A DNA stretch of 64,000 bases from positions 1,054,001 through 1,118,000 of the forward strand of contig NC_056756.1 of the NCBI RefSeq assembly GCF_018687715.1, given 5' to 3'. Below the pieces are notes generated by a model. The model was not told where the DNA came from. It saw nothing but the letters and a program-made list of their open reading frames with translations, and made no database searches. Position numbers and translations under genes: made by a program. Shown here piece by piece: positions 23,121-36,447 of this stretch. Origin of the DNA: Carya illinoinensis. Taxonomy: Eukaryota; Streptophyta; Magnoliopsida; Fagales; Juglandaceae. How positions within the stretch are numbered: the first letter of the stretch is position 1; each line of letters opens with the position of its first letter.

Positions 23121-26100
23121 ATGCCTGTCTCTCCGATGGCCACGCTGGCATCCCAAAGCGACGAGCCCTTAACCCCGGCGGGACGTCTCTTCGTCCGGCC
23201 CGAAATGAACCAAGTAATCCATTGTGCCGTAGGATTGAAGAACCCAATAGACATCGACTCCGTCATAGCTCAGGTGCGCAGCTCCGTCATGCTTCGCCAC
23301 CCCAGGTTCTGCAGTCTTTTGGTTCGCGACCCCGACGGCCGTGAACACTGGAGACGAACCCACATCGACTTGGACCGCCACCTCGTCGTACTGGACAGCC
23401 CCGTCTCCGCCACCGAAAGCGATGATGAATCCTCGGTGAACGAGTACTTGGCCGACTTGTCCACTAGCTCGGGACTCAGCGAAGACAAGCCGTTGTGGGA
23501 GATCCACCTGTTGCTGGCCCACAAGTGCGTGATCTTCCGCCTTCATCACGCATTGGGAGATGGGGTCTCTTTGATGTCGATGCTCTTGGCGTGCTGCAGG
23601 AGGGAGGACGACCCGGACGCGGTACCTAAGATTGGTTCTGTTGGGAACCGTAGAAATGGTATGGCAGGGAAAAGGAGGGGTTGGTGGGAGTGGGTTTACT
23701 ACTATTGGAGGGTTTTGTGGAGCTTTTTGGAGATGGCTTGGTTTAGTTTGATCTTCGTGGTGGAATTTATATTAAGGAGTTTGTGGGTCTGTGACCGAAA
23801 AACGGTTATAGCCGGGGGGGCGGGGGTTGAGCTCTGGCCGAGGAAGCTGGCAACGGCCAGGTTTCGGCTCGAGGACATGAAGTTGGTCAAGAAGGCTGTT
23901 CCTAATGCGGTGAGTGTTTACAATTTTAAATTAAAAGGTAACTATCACCCCAAAAGCCAAAGAAGAAGAAGAAGAAGAACAATCGCTTTAATTTTGAAAC
24001 TTATAATGATATAACTATTGTATTGTTAGATGTAAAAACTCGGAGGTATAGTAGAATTTATGTTCATTTCAGCTGCACGGATATGGAAATTCTGCGGCTA
24101 CTACTTGATATTGTTTTCTATCAAAAGGGTTAAGAGTTTTTAATGGTTAGTTATTAAAATTCTAGTAATCGATTTTCTAGTTAAATTGTTTAGATTTTTC
24201 GACTTAGCATACAACGAATACAACGCAATGAAAAAATTGATCTATTATAACGGATTAAAAAAAATTAAGAAATGATGATTAGGATTTCAGAAGTTTTATG
24301 TTAAGAGTTACTCCAAGAAATACAACGGATCTCGATTAGCTTCTAACGAATAGGTAATGAAGGTTTTACATAAAGTTGCTGTCATCTGCGGACATTTCGG
24401 TGTTTCCTGAGTCGTTAATGTTGGTTTTTTTTTTTAATGTCATTAATGTGGTTGTGAATTGAGAAGCTTCACACACTTGAGAATTTAGACTATATGAGAA
24501 ACGGCAGTTACAGAGTGTTGAAGGGAAACACTGAAGAGAAACCCTCCTTTGGGAGTGAAAGTTGAAGAAAAACAGGGTATTTGGGGGGATAATAAGATCC
24601 CTTTTGCCCCCTTTTTTCTTGTCCAATTCCAAGCAAACAAAAATGGCTCCATTTGAATGGTTTGAAGTGATAAATTTGAGTTAAAATCTGAACCCTAGTT
24701 AGACCCATCAAATGGAGCATCTTGATCCTGTTAGATATTAGGTTCAAACCTCCACCCACCTGTTAATGTGGGTTTGTGTACTCATTTCACCTTTGTAGCT
24801 AGATCACAAGGGGGCTGCGTTCTATATCACATCCCATATAGTCAACTGGATTGGATGGGAGAGGTTTCTACTCTCTCTCTCTCTCTCTCCACTTAACTTT
24901 TTTCCCTTCTTAAAAGTCAGTATAGTTGATGACTGGGTATTGCCCGTTCTGTGCATTAGGCTCATGATTTTTTGGAATACTCACTTCTCTTTAAACTTGA
25001 CTGAATTGTTGACTTGCAATTTCACAACGATTCATGTAGATGCAGGAAAAAATGAATTTACCAATTCAAATTCATATATATTAGCAAAGTTATTGCTACT
25101 TTTCTGATTTGTGTAAAGCTGTATGTATAAGTGCATTAGGTTGACTGAATATATTGGTTTGTTAAGCATGTATGCAAATTTCATGGCCTGCACCTACAGC
25201 TTTTCTCCTTGACTCTGCATATAGTTATGTGTGAGAACGGAAGTTAAAAGGGAATAATGTAAGGCATGAGACCCAACAAGAATGTCAATACTTTTTTCTT
25301 TTTTGATCAGTAAACAAAAATTTAATTGATGAGATTAATAGTCATTATTCATAAAAAAAGAGATTCATAGTCATTGCCCAAGTACATGGCACAAATACAA
25401 GAGCGACACCTAGGCATGACATTATTGCTTGACAGCATAACAAATGCATTTGAAATTTCTCCCTAATCTCTTTTTTGGTTCTTGAGATTTGTACGTATAT
25501 ATTTTTGTTTCTTTTTTCTTCTTATCTCTAGTAAAGAAGGGGAGAGGAGGAACGCACCTGGGTTCAAATATTAATAATGCAGTGCAACTTTGTCTTGTCT
25601 TGTTTTATTTTTCCCTCAATTGAAGCAGATTTGGTTCGAGAATTTTTGGTTTGTTTGATTAAGTTAAAGCTAATTTATTGATGGCATTTTGTGGTTGCTA
25701 CCATGAAGCTTGATACATAGTTTTTAGGAACCCATACTTTGATGCTCTTATTGTGATTTCATGCCACCGTGCAGACCATTAATGATGTTCTTTTTGGAGT
25801 GGTATCATCAGGATTATCAAGATATCTAGATCACCGAGGGCCAAATGGTAAACATCGTTTACATCATATAAGTGTTGTACTTGTAAATTTCCATGAAGTG
25901 ATATAAAATCATCATAACTATATTTAATTTAGTTGTCACTGTTAGTTCTGCAAGATGGGCTTCGAATGACGGGGGTAGCCATGGTTAATTTAAGGGAACA
26001 ACCGGGATTGCAGGTCTGTTATGCCCATCTTTTTTTATTTGCTCGTGCTAGATTCTCTTCTTCATTGTTCTTTTATGTATTTGTTTTTTATTTTTCATCT

Positions 26101-26879
26101 TTCATTTTTTTAGCTACTTTTTGAGAGATCATTGAAATTCAAATTTTTGTGGTTGACTGGGAATTTCTGCTACTGATCAGGATCTATCAGAACTGATGAA
26201 AGACAATTCGGGTTCACGGTGGGGTAACAAATTTGGCATGATTCTCCTACCTATTTATTACCATAAAAGTGGTGCCGATCCTCTACAGTATCTGAAGACA
26301 GCTAAGGCGATGATTGATCGGAAGAAACAGTCTTTAGAGGCTTATTTCTCATACAAAATTGGGTATCTTATAATGACCTGCTTGGGATCAAAGGTGAAGA
26401 ACTAGTTAAGCAAATAGTGAATTGGGAAAAGAAAATCATAATTGCTTGATTCACACGAATGATTCTCTTCTTTTATATTGTAGGTTGCTGGCTTACTCAA
26501 CTACAGGATTGTCTGTAATACTAGCTTTACGATCTCAAATGTCGTTGGCCCACAAGAGACGATCATGATTGGAGACAATCCTATTACTTACATGAGGGCA
26601 AATTCATCAAGCCTACCCCATGTACCACTTCTAAACCCACTTTACAGGTATATTATAAAGTAAAAAAGAAAATGATAATCGGTATATAAATGACTTTGGT
26701 CATCTTGCTGGTCGGTAACGCAGGCACTCACAATGCACATGGTGAGCTATGCAGGAAGGGCTGACATGCAAATTTTGGTGGCAAAAGAAATCATCCCTGA
26801 CCCAGACTTTCTTGCCAAGTGCTTTGAAAATGCATTGCTTGAAATGAAGCGAGCCGCTTCAATCACCTGCAAAATATAG
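23121..26879 (+). CDS. WSD1-like wax ester synthase/diacylglycerol O-acyltransferase
   Basis: These ER enzymes join fatty alcohols, or diacylglycerol, with acyl-CoA to make wax esters or triacylglycerol for the cuticle. Six exons join in frame: 23121-23909, 25775-25847, 25946-26013, 26181-26393, 26484-26621 and 26724-26879. They encode 478 aa, the usual WSD length. The catalytic HHxxxDG motif is HHALGDG at residues 142-148, preceded by KPLWEIHLL. A hydrophobic segment near residues 195-220 (the SFLEMAWFSLIFVVEFIL stretch) is the family's membrane segment. The C-terminal DUF1298 part contains NVVGPQE and a MVSYAGRADMQ stretch. Introns are GT-AG; intron 1 is 1.87 kb and holds a LINE remnant. 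An alternative start is the ATG at 23136 (MATLASQSDE). No defect is seen. Which WSD paralogue it is cannot be settled here. Confidence 0.93.
25291..25412 (-). mobile_element. LINE 3'-end remnant in intron 1 of the WSD1-like gene
   Basis: Read on the minus strand it contains TGCCATGTACTTGGGC, a GTTTACTGATC segment and a terminal A-rich tail. This matches the plus-strand copy at 54662-54754 (TGCCATGTACTTGGGC through TTTACTGATAAAA). The pattern is that of the 3' UTR end of 5'-truncated plant L1-type LINEs. Confidence 0.6.
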
Positions 26880-27301
26880 GAGGAATTTATTTGTTAGTAT
26901 GCATGCCGATCAATTCACATGGACTACAATTACAAAGGAAGATTTATTTAAATTTCCCAAATATAAATAATTTTGGAAGCACCATAAGAAAAATTAGACC
27001 TCAATTAATTTGATGTATGTATACAATTAGGTCTTAAGTTACCCTTCTACAGCAATTTAAGTTAGTCCCTCTAAAACTTGTGACTAATAGTAATATCCTA
27101 ATCATTCGATATAAAAGTGTTAGAGATGGACGTGGAATATGACTTTTAAGAGTCCTAAAACAGTCTATAAAATATTTCGGAAATTTCGACAAATTTGCAA
27201 TTAGAGGCATCTTGTCAATCTCTCTTTTAAAACTAACAGAAGCGTGTCAATAAAAAGTGCCATTCTTTATCGATTGATGCATAAAGGAATGATAGCCACA
27301 T

Positions 27302-27335
<34 letters not shown>

Positions 27336-28178
27336 AATGCTATACATCATCCCACAACACACATTTTATATATTAAAATAATATTTTTTATTTTTTTTAT
27401 TTTTTATTTCATTTTATTCTTATTAAACTAATTAAATTATTCTATTTATCATTTACACATTACATATTTATTATAGAAAAAATGAAAAAAAATTAAAATA
27501 AGTATGGTGTGTAAAGTGTGAGGATGATAAGAAGAATTTTTCATATATATATATACACAAATCTTACAAATTGATGTAATTTTATGTAATTTGAAAGATT
27601 TATTTTATAATAAAAATAATTTTACAATCTAATAAATTATATCAAGTTATATTAAGTTGTAAAATTATCTTTATATAATAACTTTGTGGTTAGAATATTT
27701 CTCAAGATAAAAGTTTGGAGTTTTCATTTGTATCTATGGAATGCCATTTGATTATGGAAAAGTTATAAAAACATAGTAAATGTACTATTGAATTAGGAAT
27801 ATTTTATGGGAAATACTAGCTGTGCACCTTAAAAATATATCAAAAGGACAATGATAGGCTTATCCCTTAACTACTTTTATTGTATTTGAAATTTTTATTA
27901 TTTTTATTATTTTATATCTTTAATCATTAAAAAAAATTAAAAAATATATAATTTTATTAATAATTACTTAATCATTAAAAAAATTAAAAAATATATAACT
28001 TTATTAATAATCATTTTCTTAATTATTAACTAAAAAATAAATTAAAAATATAAAAATAGTAGTAAAAATGTAATAGGAAGAGTAATAGACCAGTAATAGA
28101 CCTATCATCGTGAATCTTACTATAAAAAAAATACTTTTTTTTCTTTTTTTTTTATAAATAAAATCCACATTTGTAGAC
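26880..28178. other. Spacer between the WSD1-like gene and SUD1, with simple and tandem repeats
   Basis: No gene. It contains the 3' UTR of the acyltransferase, a (TA)n(GA)n compound repeat at 27302-27335, a MITE-like stretch with loosely inverted ends (27334-27545), and a tandem duplication of a 49-bp AT-rich unit (27921-28016). Confidence 0.5.
27921..28016. repeat. Tandem duplication of a 49-bp AT-rich unit
   Basis: TAATCATTAAAAAAAATTAA and the following 29 bases occur twice in a row (from 27921 and from 27969) with one or two differences. Confidence 0.75.
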
Positions 28179-28378
28179 TTGTTACTCCCGTATGCTTCAC
28201 GCGCGAGGGGTAAACGCGGAAGACCAATAAAAGCCTCCTTCGTCTTTCCACCTGCGCCTCCATCTCTTCCCTCCATCCCACGTATCGATTCCCTTCGTAC
28301 AGAGGATCGGACGGTTAGACTGATTGGGACTCCCCAAACTCACCGTGTCAACCCTGCTCGCAGACTCGAACCCTCGAC

Positions 28379-31300
28379 ATGGAGATCGTCCCGGAGGCGT
28401 CGCCTATTCGAGGCAACGATAGTGTCGAAGCGTCGTCGTCGTCTTCGTCTTCGTCTCCTTCTGTTTCGTCTTCTCTTCGATGTATGAAGGAGAGCGAAGC
28501 GGCGATGACCTTGACGGCGAGGTATGAGGAGGACGAGGAGGAGGAGGATGTGTGCCGAATCTGCCGGAACCCAGGGGACACGGATAACTCACTCCGGTTC
28601 CCGTGTGCGTGTAGCGGAAGCATTAAGTACGTCCACCAGGATTGCCTTTTGCAGTGGCTCAATCACAGCAACGCTCGCCAGTGCGAGGTCTCTCACTCTC
28701 TCTCTCTCTCTCTCTCCCCCCCCCCCCCCCCCCCCCCCCCCGGGGCCCCGGCGGCCCTGATCCGATCGTCTTGAATTATCAATTTAAATTTGTTAGTTTA
28801 TATATATATTTTTGGAGTTCTTTGATGAATATTTTAGATGAAAAGTTGGGCTCCGTTCTTTGGTTGACATAAATGTTGAAAGATCCATAACGGATGGTGC
28901 AATTAGGGTTTTAGGGTTTCTTGTTTATGTTAATTTTACGCGTTAACTCTGTTTTGGTAGCTGAAGATATAAAAATAATTATAAAAAATAACAGACTAGA
29001 TTATCTAAATAATTATTTCTAACTCGTTAGAAAGTTATATGAAAAAATTCTTTATAATTGTTCCTGAAGTAGAAAGCGTTGTATTTGTTCTTGGTGATTA
29101 ACAGAAAAATTTTGAAGACTGAAAGGCGGTTTCACGTGTTTACTTACCGCTCCTCTGTCAGTGTAGCAAGCAATTATTAAGCAACGTAACTTACACCAAT
29201 TACAATAGCATGGCCAATCTTTGAAATGGTTGGAACCTTATTTTCCTACTTATGGATTGTTGAACATTTCCAAGGACCCGTCATGGTGCAGCCTAGTGGT
29301 CAAAGGGTGGGCTAGAATGAGTTGTAGACTCAGACATTCTATGTTCATATTCCGCACTAAGAATTCTTCTAATTACTCGATACATACTTCTGACTGCTGG
29401 GGTTGTGTATTTGGGATTTACCTTCCAGGGAATAAGTCCAAGGGTTCATACCTTAGCGAGGTTCCATGTTATAAATGAAAAACATTTAGGAGGTAACAAA
29501 TTACTCTGTAAATTGAGCTTCAAAAATCTCACTGTTTAAGGAACTATGATATTGTTTTGCTAGCATTTAAAATGCACAATCTCATGTTGTTTTGATTTTA
29601 TCATGAATAAGATAACTATAACAATGTCTTAGGTAAATACTAGGCCTATGAATCCCAAAGGGGCTACTTGATATCATGCAAACTGAATGTAATGCCTCAA
29701 GGGAGGCCCAACCCACTATGGGTCTATACTCCAAAATGATTAGTCAATGATACAATTGGATCCCCATTGGAACTATTCTAAAGAGCACTTCTCCTTACCA
29801 GTAATGTAGGATCGCATACACTACCTGCCCTTATCATTCAATATGGGGTATCATACTGAAGCACAATGATGGTTCAGCTTTATTTTTATGGGTTTGAGTA
29901 GGCTTGCATTTCACTAGGAAACATTGGTTTCTTGGGCCACAACCTCGATCCTTTGTTTATGGTTAACTTGATTTATGTCTCAATCTGTTTGGAGATTAAT
30001 TTATGGTGTGATCAAATAACTTCGTAATGTATTACAGGTCTGTAAACATGCATTTTCCTTCTCCCCAGTATATGCTGAGAATGCTCCGGCAAGGCTTCCT
30101 TTTCAGGAGTTTGTAGTTGGGATGGCAATGAAAGCTTGTCATGTTCTGCAATTCTTTTTGCGCCTTGGATTTGTCCTTTCAGTTTGGCTCCTCATTATAC
30201 CTTTCATTACATTCTGGATATGGCGGTTAGCTTTTGTGAGGAGTTTTGGTGAAGCCCAGAGATTATTCCTAAGTCATTTATCCACTACAGTTATCCTTAC
30301 CGATTGTCTACATGGTTTCCTACTTTCTGCTAGCATTGTATTCATTTTTCTCTGTGCAACATCTTTGAGGGATTACTTCCGGCATTTACGGGAAATTGGA
30401 GGTCAGGATGCTGAGAGAGAAGATGAAGGGGAAAGAAATGTTGCTCGTGCTGGAAGAAGACCCCCTGGGCAAGCTAATAGGAATAATGCAGGTGATGGAA
30501 ATGTTGAAGATGTGGGTGTGGGACAAGGGGTTGCAGGAGCTGGTCAAATGCTCAGGAGGAATGCAGAAAATGTTGCTGCCCGGTGGGAGATGCAGGCAGC
30601 TCGTCTTGAAGCTCATGTTGAACAGATGTTTGATGGCTTGGATGATGCTGATGGTGCAGAGGATGTGCCCTTTGACGAGCTTGTTGGCATGCAGGGCCCT
30701 GTCTTTCATTTGGTTGAAAATGCATTCACTGTGAGTTCATCATTTTGCTTCTGTTTTTATTCTTATTCAGGTCAATTCTTGTTATAACTTCTATTCTTCA
30801 GTTAGGTTTCCCAGGCTATAATGCTTTTATGGCTCCCTTAGTTTTTGAAATTTTTTTAGGAGAGTTTTATGTATTGACAAGTACAATACCGATAAGAAAA
30901 GAAGTATCAACAAGTACAAAAAAGGATTGTCTAAATTTTTATGTATTGGCAAGTACACCAAAGAATTATTCATAAATTAAGCTGCTCCGTTTATGAATTT
31001 TTTTAATCTTATATTGATTTCTCAGTATGTTACTAGATCCTTGAAGCTTTGTTCAGCATCATAAATTTTTTGCCGGAAGACTGCTTTGTATTTTCCTGCA
31101 TTTGGTGCAACTGACAATTCTTCATCAAAGAAAAAGGATTTGTGGTTGGGACCAGGCCTATCTCCCACAAAAGATGCTTACACTTTTGTGACCATTTTTG
31201 GGACCAGGCCTACACCCCTTTCCCGTTTTCCTCCATTCAACTTCTCCCTCACTGCCATCTTCATGTCCCCCGAACCCTTGCTGCTCCTCATTGGCACCAC

Positions 31301-34300
31301 CACTACCTTCCTGCCTATCTCCCATTTATTCACACCCACCATCACAATTACTACCTCCCTTCCCCCACCCCATCACCGCCACTGCCCTATGGGGTTGTGT
31401 TGTATAATTGTATTTGACAAAAAAATATGCAGGGAAAGAAAGGAGGCTTTACATAGATATTTAGTACAGACATCAAATAATAGAGAACAAAAATTCTATT
31501 GAAGTACACTCTATTGGAAATAATATTTTGAGTATTTTATTGGTATGCTAGCTATGTACTTGGGCTATGTTTTTTTTTTGCATTTTTTAACATTTAAAAA
31601 AAGGAGTTGAGTGGTGGTTGATTGTGCTGGAAGAAGTAAGGATTTGTGTGGAGTCAATGGATTCCTCCGTGGTTACCAATGAGATGCTAAACATTTTTTA
31701 TGTGTTCAACCACACTACATTGGGGAGAGGATAACATAAAAAATAAAAATATACTTAATGAGATTTAAAAGCATTCTTTCTTTGTTGAGGCCTGTGTCAT
31801 TTGCATTGTATCATCTACCTTATGTTCTACATTTGTTTATCTGGTGAAATTCCCTTATCATTGCAGCATGTCTGACATAATATTGCTGCAAGTTATCTGT
31901 TTTAAGTTATTGTGTTGTTCCAAAGGGCAAAAGAGCTGAAGTTGTCAATTTTTGTTCCTGTTTTTTAATTGGTTTATAACATAGTCCTATGCCTCTGCAG
32001 GTTCTGGCAAGCAATATGATATTCCTTGGTGTTGTGATCTTTGTACCTTTTTCGTTAGGTCGGATTATACTCTATTATGTATCTTGGATTTTCGTTGCTG
32101 CTAGTGGTCCAGTTTTGTCTACGGTCCTGCCAATTACAGACACTGCCCTCTCCTTAGCAAATATTACATTGAAGAATGCATTAACTGCTGTTACAAATTT
32201 GTCATCTGAAAGTCAAGAAAATGATCTGCTAGGCCAGGCTGCAGAAATGTTGAATAGTAACTTTAGTGGTCTAAATGAAGCCTCAAACAACATTACTTCA
32301 GCACTCTCAACAGATCTATTGAGAGGGGCCAGTGTTGGGGTATCACGGCTTTCTGATGTTACTACTCTTGCTGTTGGATATATTTTTATCTTTTTTCTTG
32401 TTTTCTTCTATCTTGGCATTGTTGCATTGATTCGGTACACTAAGGGTGAGCCTTTGACTATGGGGAGATTCTATGGTATTGCTTCTATAGCAGAGACCAT
32501 TCCATCTCTCTTCAGGCAGTTTTTGGCAGCAATGAGGCATTTGATGACCATGATAAAGGTTGCTTTCCTTCTTGTCATTGAACTTGGAGTGTTCCCTCTG
32601 ATGTGTGGATGGTGGATAGATGTCTGTACTATAAGGATGTTTGGGAAGTCCATGGCTCAAAGAGTTCAATTCTTCTCAGCTTCTCCTTTAGCAAGCTCAT
32701 TGGTTCATTGGGTTGTTGGAATTGTTTACATGCTACAAATAAGCATATTCGTCAGCCTTCTTAGAGGGGTATTATTCTTTGCCATCATATCGTAATGCCT
32801 CAATTATTACTGAACCACTTATCTCGTTATGTTATTAATGTGATAGAATTTTCTTCTCTTCCTATTGTCAGGTTTTGCGTAATGGAGTGTTGTACTTTCT
32901 TCGTGATCCTGCTGATCCAAACTACAATCCATTCCGTGATTTGATTGATGACCCTGTGCACAAGCATGCTCGCAGGGTTCTGCTATCAGTTGCTGTTTAT
33001 GGAAGTTTGATTGTCATGCTGGTGTTCTTACCAGTTAAACTTGCCATGCGGATGGCTCCTGCCATTTTTCCACTTGATATATCGTAAGTTGGTCCTTGTT
33101 GTTTTTGTGAGACCTGTTGTTAATGAGTAGCCTATGCGATTTCCATGACATGCTACTGTTGTTTGCTAACTCATGGATTCTTATATTTGCAGGGTGTCTG
33201 ACCCATTTACTGAAATTCCGGCTGACATGCTTCTTTTTCAAATTTGCATTCCATTTGCCATCGAGCATTTTAAATTGCGGACAACAATCAAATCCTTTCT
33301 AAGATATTGGTTTACAGCAGTTGGCTGGGCACTGGGTTTAACAGATTTCTTATTGCCCAGACCTGGGGACAATGGTGGTCAGGAAAACTGGACCGGGGAC
33401 CCAGGAAGGCAAGATAGAGTACAGGCAGTACAACTAGGTGTACAGGATCGGGCCCTGGTGGCAGTTGCAGGTGTGGATGATCCAAACAGAGGTGTTCTTG
33501 CATCAGAGGACTCGAATATTTCAGAAGACTATGAAAGCGACGAACAATCTGATTCAGAGTAAGTTTCTGGATGCGTCACGATTTTACAGTCATGAGTGGG
33601 TCTTAATCGTAGATACCATTTTTTTAATGATACTATCTTCCTTACTAGTTTAGACCTTACAGCTATAGGTTTGCATTTACCCTTGACTCTGCAAATTGAT
33701 TAGTTGACTAAGCTGTTATTAATTTGCAAATTCAAATCATATATAGATGGAGTTGTCACCTGGACCTCTTTTCTTTTTTGATTCTTCAACATATGTTATT
33801 GTGGTTGATGTTTTTGTTTATTGATTCTTGACTGGCAACAATCTAAAATTTACTCCATTTGTCTTTTAGCAGGTATGGCTTTGTACTTCGCATTGTCCTC
33901 TTGTTGGTGGTGGCTTGGATGACTCTACTTATCTTCAATTCTACCTTGATAGTTATACCAGTTTCACTTGGAAGGGCAATTTTCAATGCAATTCCTCTTC
34001 TTCCAATGACTCATGGCATCAAGTGTAATGGTAAAATGGCCCAACTGAATTATTTTTCCTGCCAAGGGTACTTCATACTTCTGGGTGCGAATGCTAATAT
34101 GTTTTCATTCTATTTATGTTCTTAGATCTTTATGCTTTCATCATTGGAAGCTATATGATTTGGACTGCTATAGCTGGTGCTAGATACTGCATTGAGCATA
34201 TTAGAACTAAGAGGGCTATAGTTTTGTTGAGCCAAATCTGGAAGTGGTGTGGCATTGTTTTCAAGAGTTCTGCACTTCTATCTATATGGGTAAGAATTAA

Positions 34301-35465
34301 TCCATGATATTTCCCTCACAAGTCACCTTTTCTTTTGTTGTTAGGCCCGGTTATTGTTCATTATCCATCTCTGTTTTTTTTTTTTTTTTTTTTTTCAAAA
34401 TGATTAAAAACTCTTGCATATGCTTGTGTTCCAGATTTTTGTTATCCCTGTATTGATTGGACTGCTATTTGAGCTTTTGGTGATTGTGCCTATGCGAGTG
34501 CCCGTGGATGAAAGCCCAGTTTTCCTCCTGTATCAGGATTGGGCATTGGGCCTGATCTTTCTTAAGATCTGGACTAGACTGGTGAGTGTTAAATCACATT
34601 CTTTTCATTTCAACTTGGTATCAGAAAAATAAATAAATATATAGCTGGGATTGTCCTCACATCTAGTTGCAATTGTTTAAGCCCCTTTGATGTGAACCCG
34701 TGGGATCGAAATCGTGCCCATCATCCTTGAAGTATGCTGTTGCAGTTATCAGGCCAATATAGGTGTTTACTGGATCATTAAAATGCTGTTATAACTGGGA
34801 ATACAACAGCTAAGGAAACTTATCAGGGGGAAAATGAGTCTTTTACATCTGTAGATGATGGCCATATTGTAGTCATCAAGCTCTCTAGAACTTGGTTGCT
34901 TCATTCTAGTTGATTTAGCATTTTCTTTTTTCTGGTGTTTGTTGTTAATTCTGAACAGGTCATGTTGGATCACATGATGCCACTGGTGGACGAAAGCTGG
35001 CGAATAAAATTTGAGAGAGTGAGAGAAGATGGTTTCTCTAGGCTGCAAGGATTTTGGGTGTTGCGTGAGATTGTGTTCCCAATCATAATGAAGCTGTTGA
35101 CAGCCCTTTGTGTACCTTATGTTTTAGCCAGAGGGGTGTTTCCTGTGCTTGGGTATCCATTAGTAGTAAACTCTGCAGTCTACCGGTTTGCCTGGCTGGG
35201 ATGCCTCTGCATTAGCCTGTTGTATTTTTGTGCCAAGAGATTCCATGTCTGGTTCACCAATCTTCACAATTCCATACGTGATGATCGCTATTTGATTGGC
35301 CGGAGGCTTCATAACTTTGGGGAACACATTGAAGAGAGTCAAAGTGAGGTAGGGACTCCCTTGGAAACGCAAAATTCTAATATGCATGGCACTAGTTTAA
35401 TTAGACACGACCTAGAAGTTGATGTGGGGTTGCGGCTGAGGCGTGCTAACCAACATGATCCTTAA
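28379..35465 (+). CDS. SUD1: SUD1/CER9, DOA10-type RING-CH E3 ubiquitin ligase of the ER
   Basis: The plant homologue of yeast Doa10 and human TEB4/MARCH6 ubiquitinates ER proteins for degradation. In Arabidopsis it affects HMG-CoA reductase activity and cuticle lipids. Nine exons join in frame: 28379-28687, 30038-30730, 32001-32768, 32872-33083, 33193-33558, 33873-34030, 34126-34289, 34435-34581 and 34959-35465. They give about 1107 aa, against 1108 in Arabidopsis as I recall. The RING-CH ligands are Cys59, Cys62, Cys76, Cys78, His86, Cys89, Cys102 and Cys105, the last in exon 2. Many transmembrane segments follow, for example LGFVLSVWLLIIPFITFWIW. The conserved C-terminal block includes FELLVIVPMRVPVDESPVF and YLIGRRLHNFGE. 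Intron 1 begins with a CT/poly-C tract. Intron 5 ends in two possible acceptors three bases apart. The gene appears complete. Confidence 0.96.
28695..28741 (+). repeat. Compound (CT)n(C)n tract just after the exon 1 donor of SUD1
   Basis: About 20 bp of CT repeat is followed by 26 consecutive C, starting 8 bp after the donor. Similar CT-then-C tracts occur at 55646-55675. Long homopolymers like this are prone to length error in sequencing. Confidence 0.9.
29281..29478 (+). mobile_element. tRNA-derived SINE in intron 1 of SUD1
   Basis: The left part carries a pol III A-box-like TGCAGCCTAGTGGTCAAAGG and, about 45 bp later, a degraded B-box-like TGTTCATATTCC, the spacing of tRNA-derived plant SINEs. 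The body ends near ATGTTATAAATGAAAAAC. There is no ORF of interest. The B box has mutations, so the copy is probably old. Confidence 0.55.
30731..32000 (+). other. SUD1 intron 2 (1.27 kb)
   Basis: Bounded by ACT|GTGAGT and CTGCAG|GTT. It holds a proline-rich chance frame at 31086-31502 and a short LINE-like TATGTACTTGGGCTATG at 31552-31568. No hidden exon is needed, since the frame is continuous across the intron. Confidence 0.7.
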
Positions 35466-36447
35466 CATATTGGGCATGCGCTGTCAGTTTTTCGCAATGT
35501 CGAGGCTTTAATGGAAGCATTGGATGTGTACACCTCTCTTTGGTGTGTTCAAATGCTGTGTTATGTTGAGGGTTATGTGTGGTTTGTGCATATTGTACTT
35601 TTTAAGTTAGTTATTAGACAAAACAAATCAAATATATTTTGTTCAAAAAATTGCATATATTTTGCCTTATATTCGCCACGTTTTCCAAGTGTATAATTAT
35701 GATACCTAAACTTCTAGCCTGGCTGATGTAGATTAGGACCTCATTTGAGTTGCATTTCCATTGTTTTGTAAGAAGTATATATGTCACGGTGCGGGTGAAC
35801 CAGGAGATCAGCGAGAAATTACCGAGTTCCGGAAACAGAGGCAGTCATGGGAGCTGTGGGCTTGTGCCGTTCGGATCACTTGCCCTTCCCATGGCCAAAC
35901 TATAAAATGACAGATTGAGTCTCTCAGCAACGCGTGGGATCCACGCTTTTACACGATTTTGGCTCGCTTGCCTGTGTAAGGCAACACTTCCAGTATTAGC
36001 TCACAGGATTTCATCTAGACTTAGTTCCGAGTGCTGATTGATAGGTAGGCGTATAATTAATTGCCCTACCAAAACGAGATTGTATTATTTATTACTCACG
36101 TTATTAATCACCAGCTTCACAATTCAAGCTGGAAGTTCATCTGGAGAACATAGAATCAACTTGGATACTGCTCATTGCCACAAGTGGAAGCTCAAAAACC
36201 AAATAGAACCAACTACACTATGTCCGAAAGATGGAAGCAAATTGTCGCAATACCAGAGCAAAGGAAAAAATAATTCAAGCACAGATGCCACAACAGTCGC
36301 AGTCATGAAAAGGGAGGAAATAGACAAGTCAACGGTACATACCCAACCGGCCTATCCTTCTCAACGCCCTCACTTTTAACTAAATCAAAGCCACGCCTAC
36401 ATCAGTTTCGAACCATTTCGAAAGGTAGAAGCGCTCATTCAATGCCC
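35466..36447. other. Convergent 3' regions of SUD1 (+) and PABP (-)
   Basis: The two stop codons face each other 982 bp apart. SUD1 3' UTR probably runs to about 35700 and PABP 3' UTR from 36447 down to roughly 36050. A GC-richer patch at 35784-35990 between them has no recognised function. Confidence 0.55.

Noticed and set aside
24735..24756. GGTTCAAACCTCC as a pol III B box of a tRNA or SINE
   Set aside because: No A box at the right distance and no cloverleaf could be drawn.
31086..31502. 138-codon proline-rich frame in SUD1 intron 2
   Set aside because: SUD1 exons on both sides join in frame without it; composition is pyrimidine-rich and no motif is seen.
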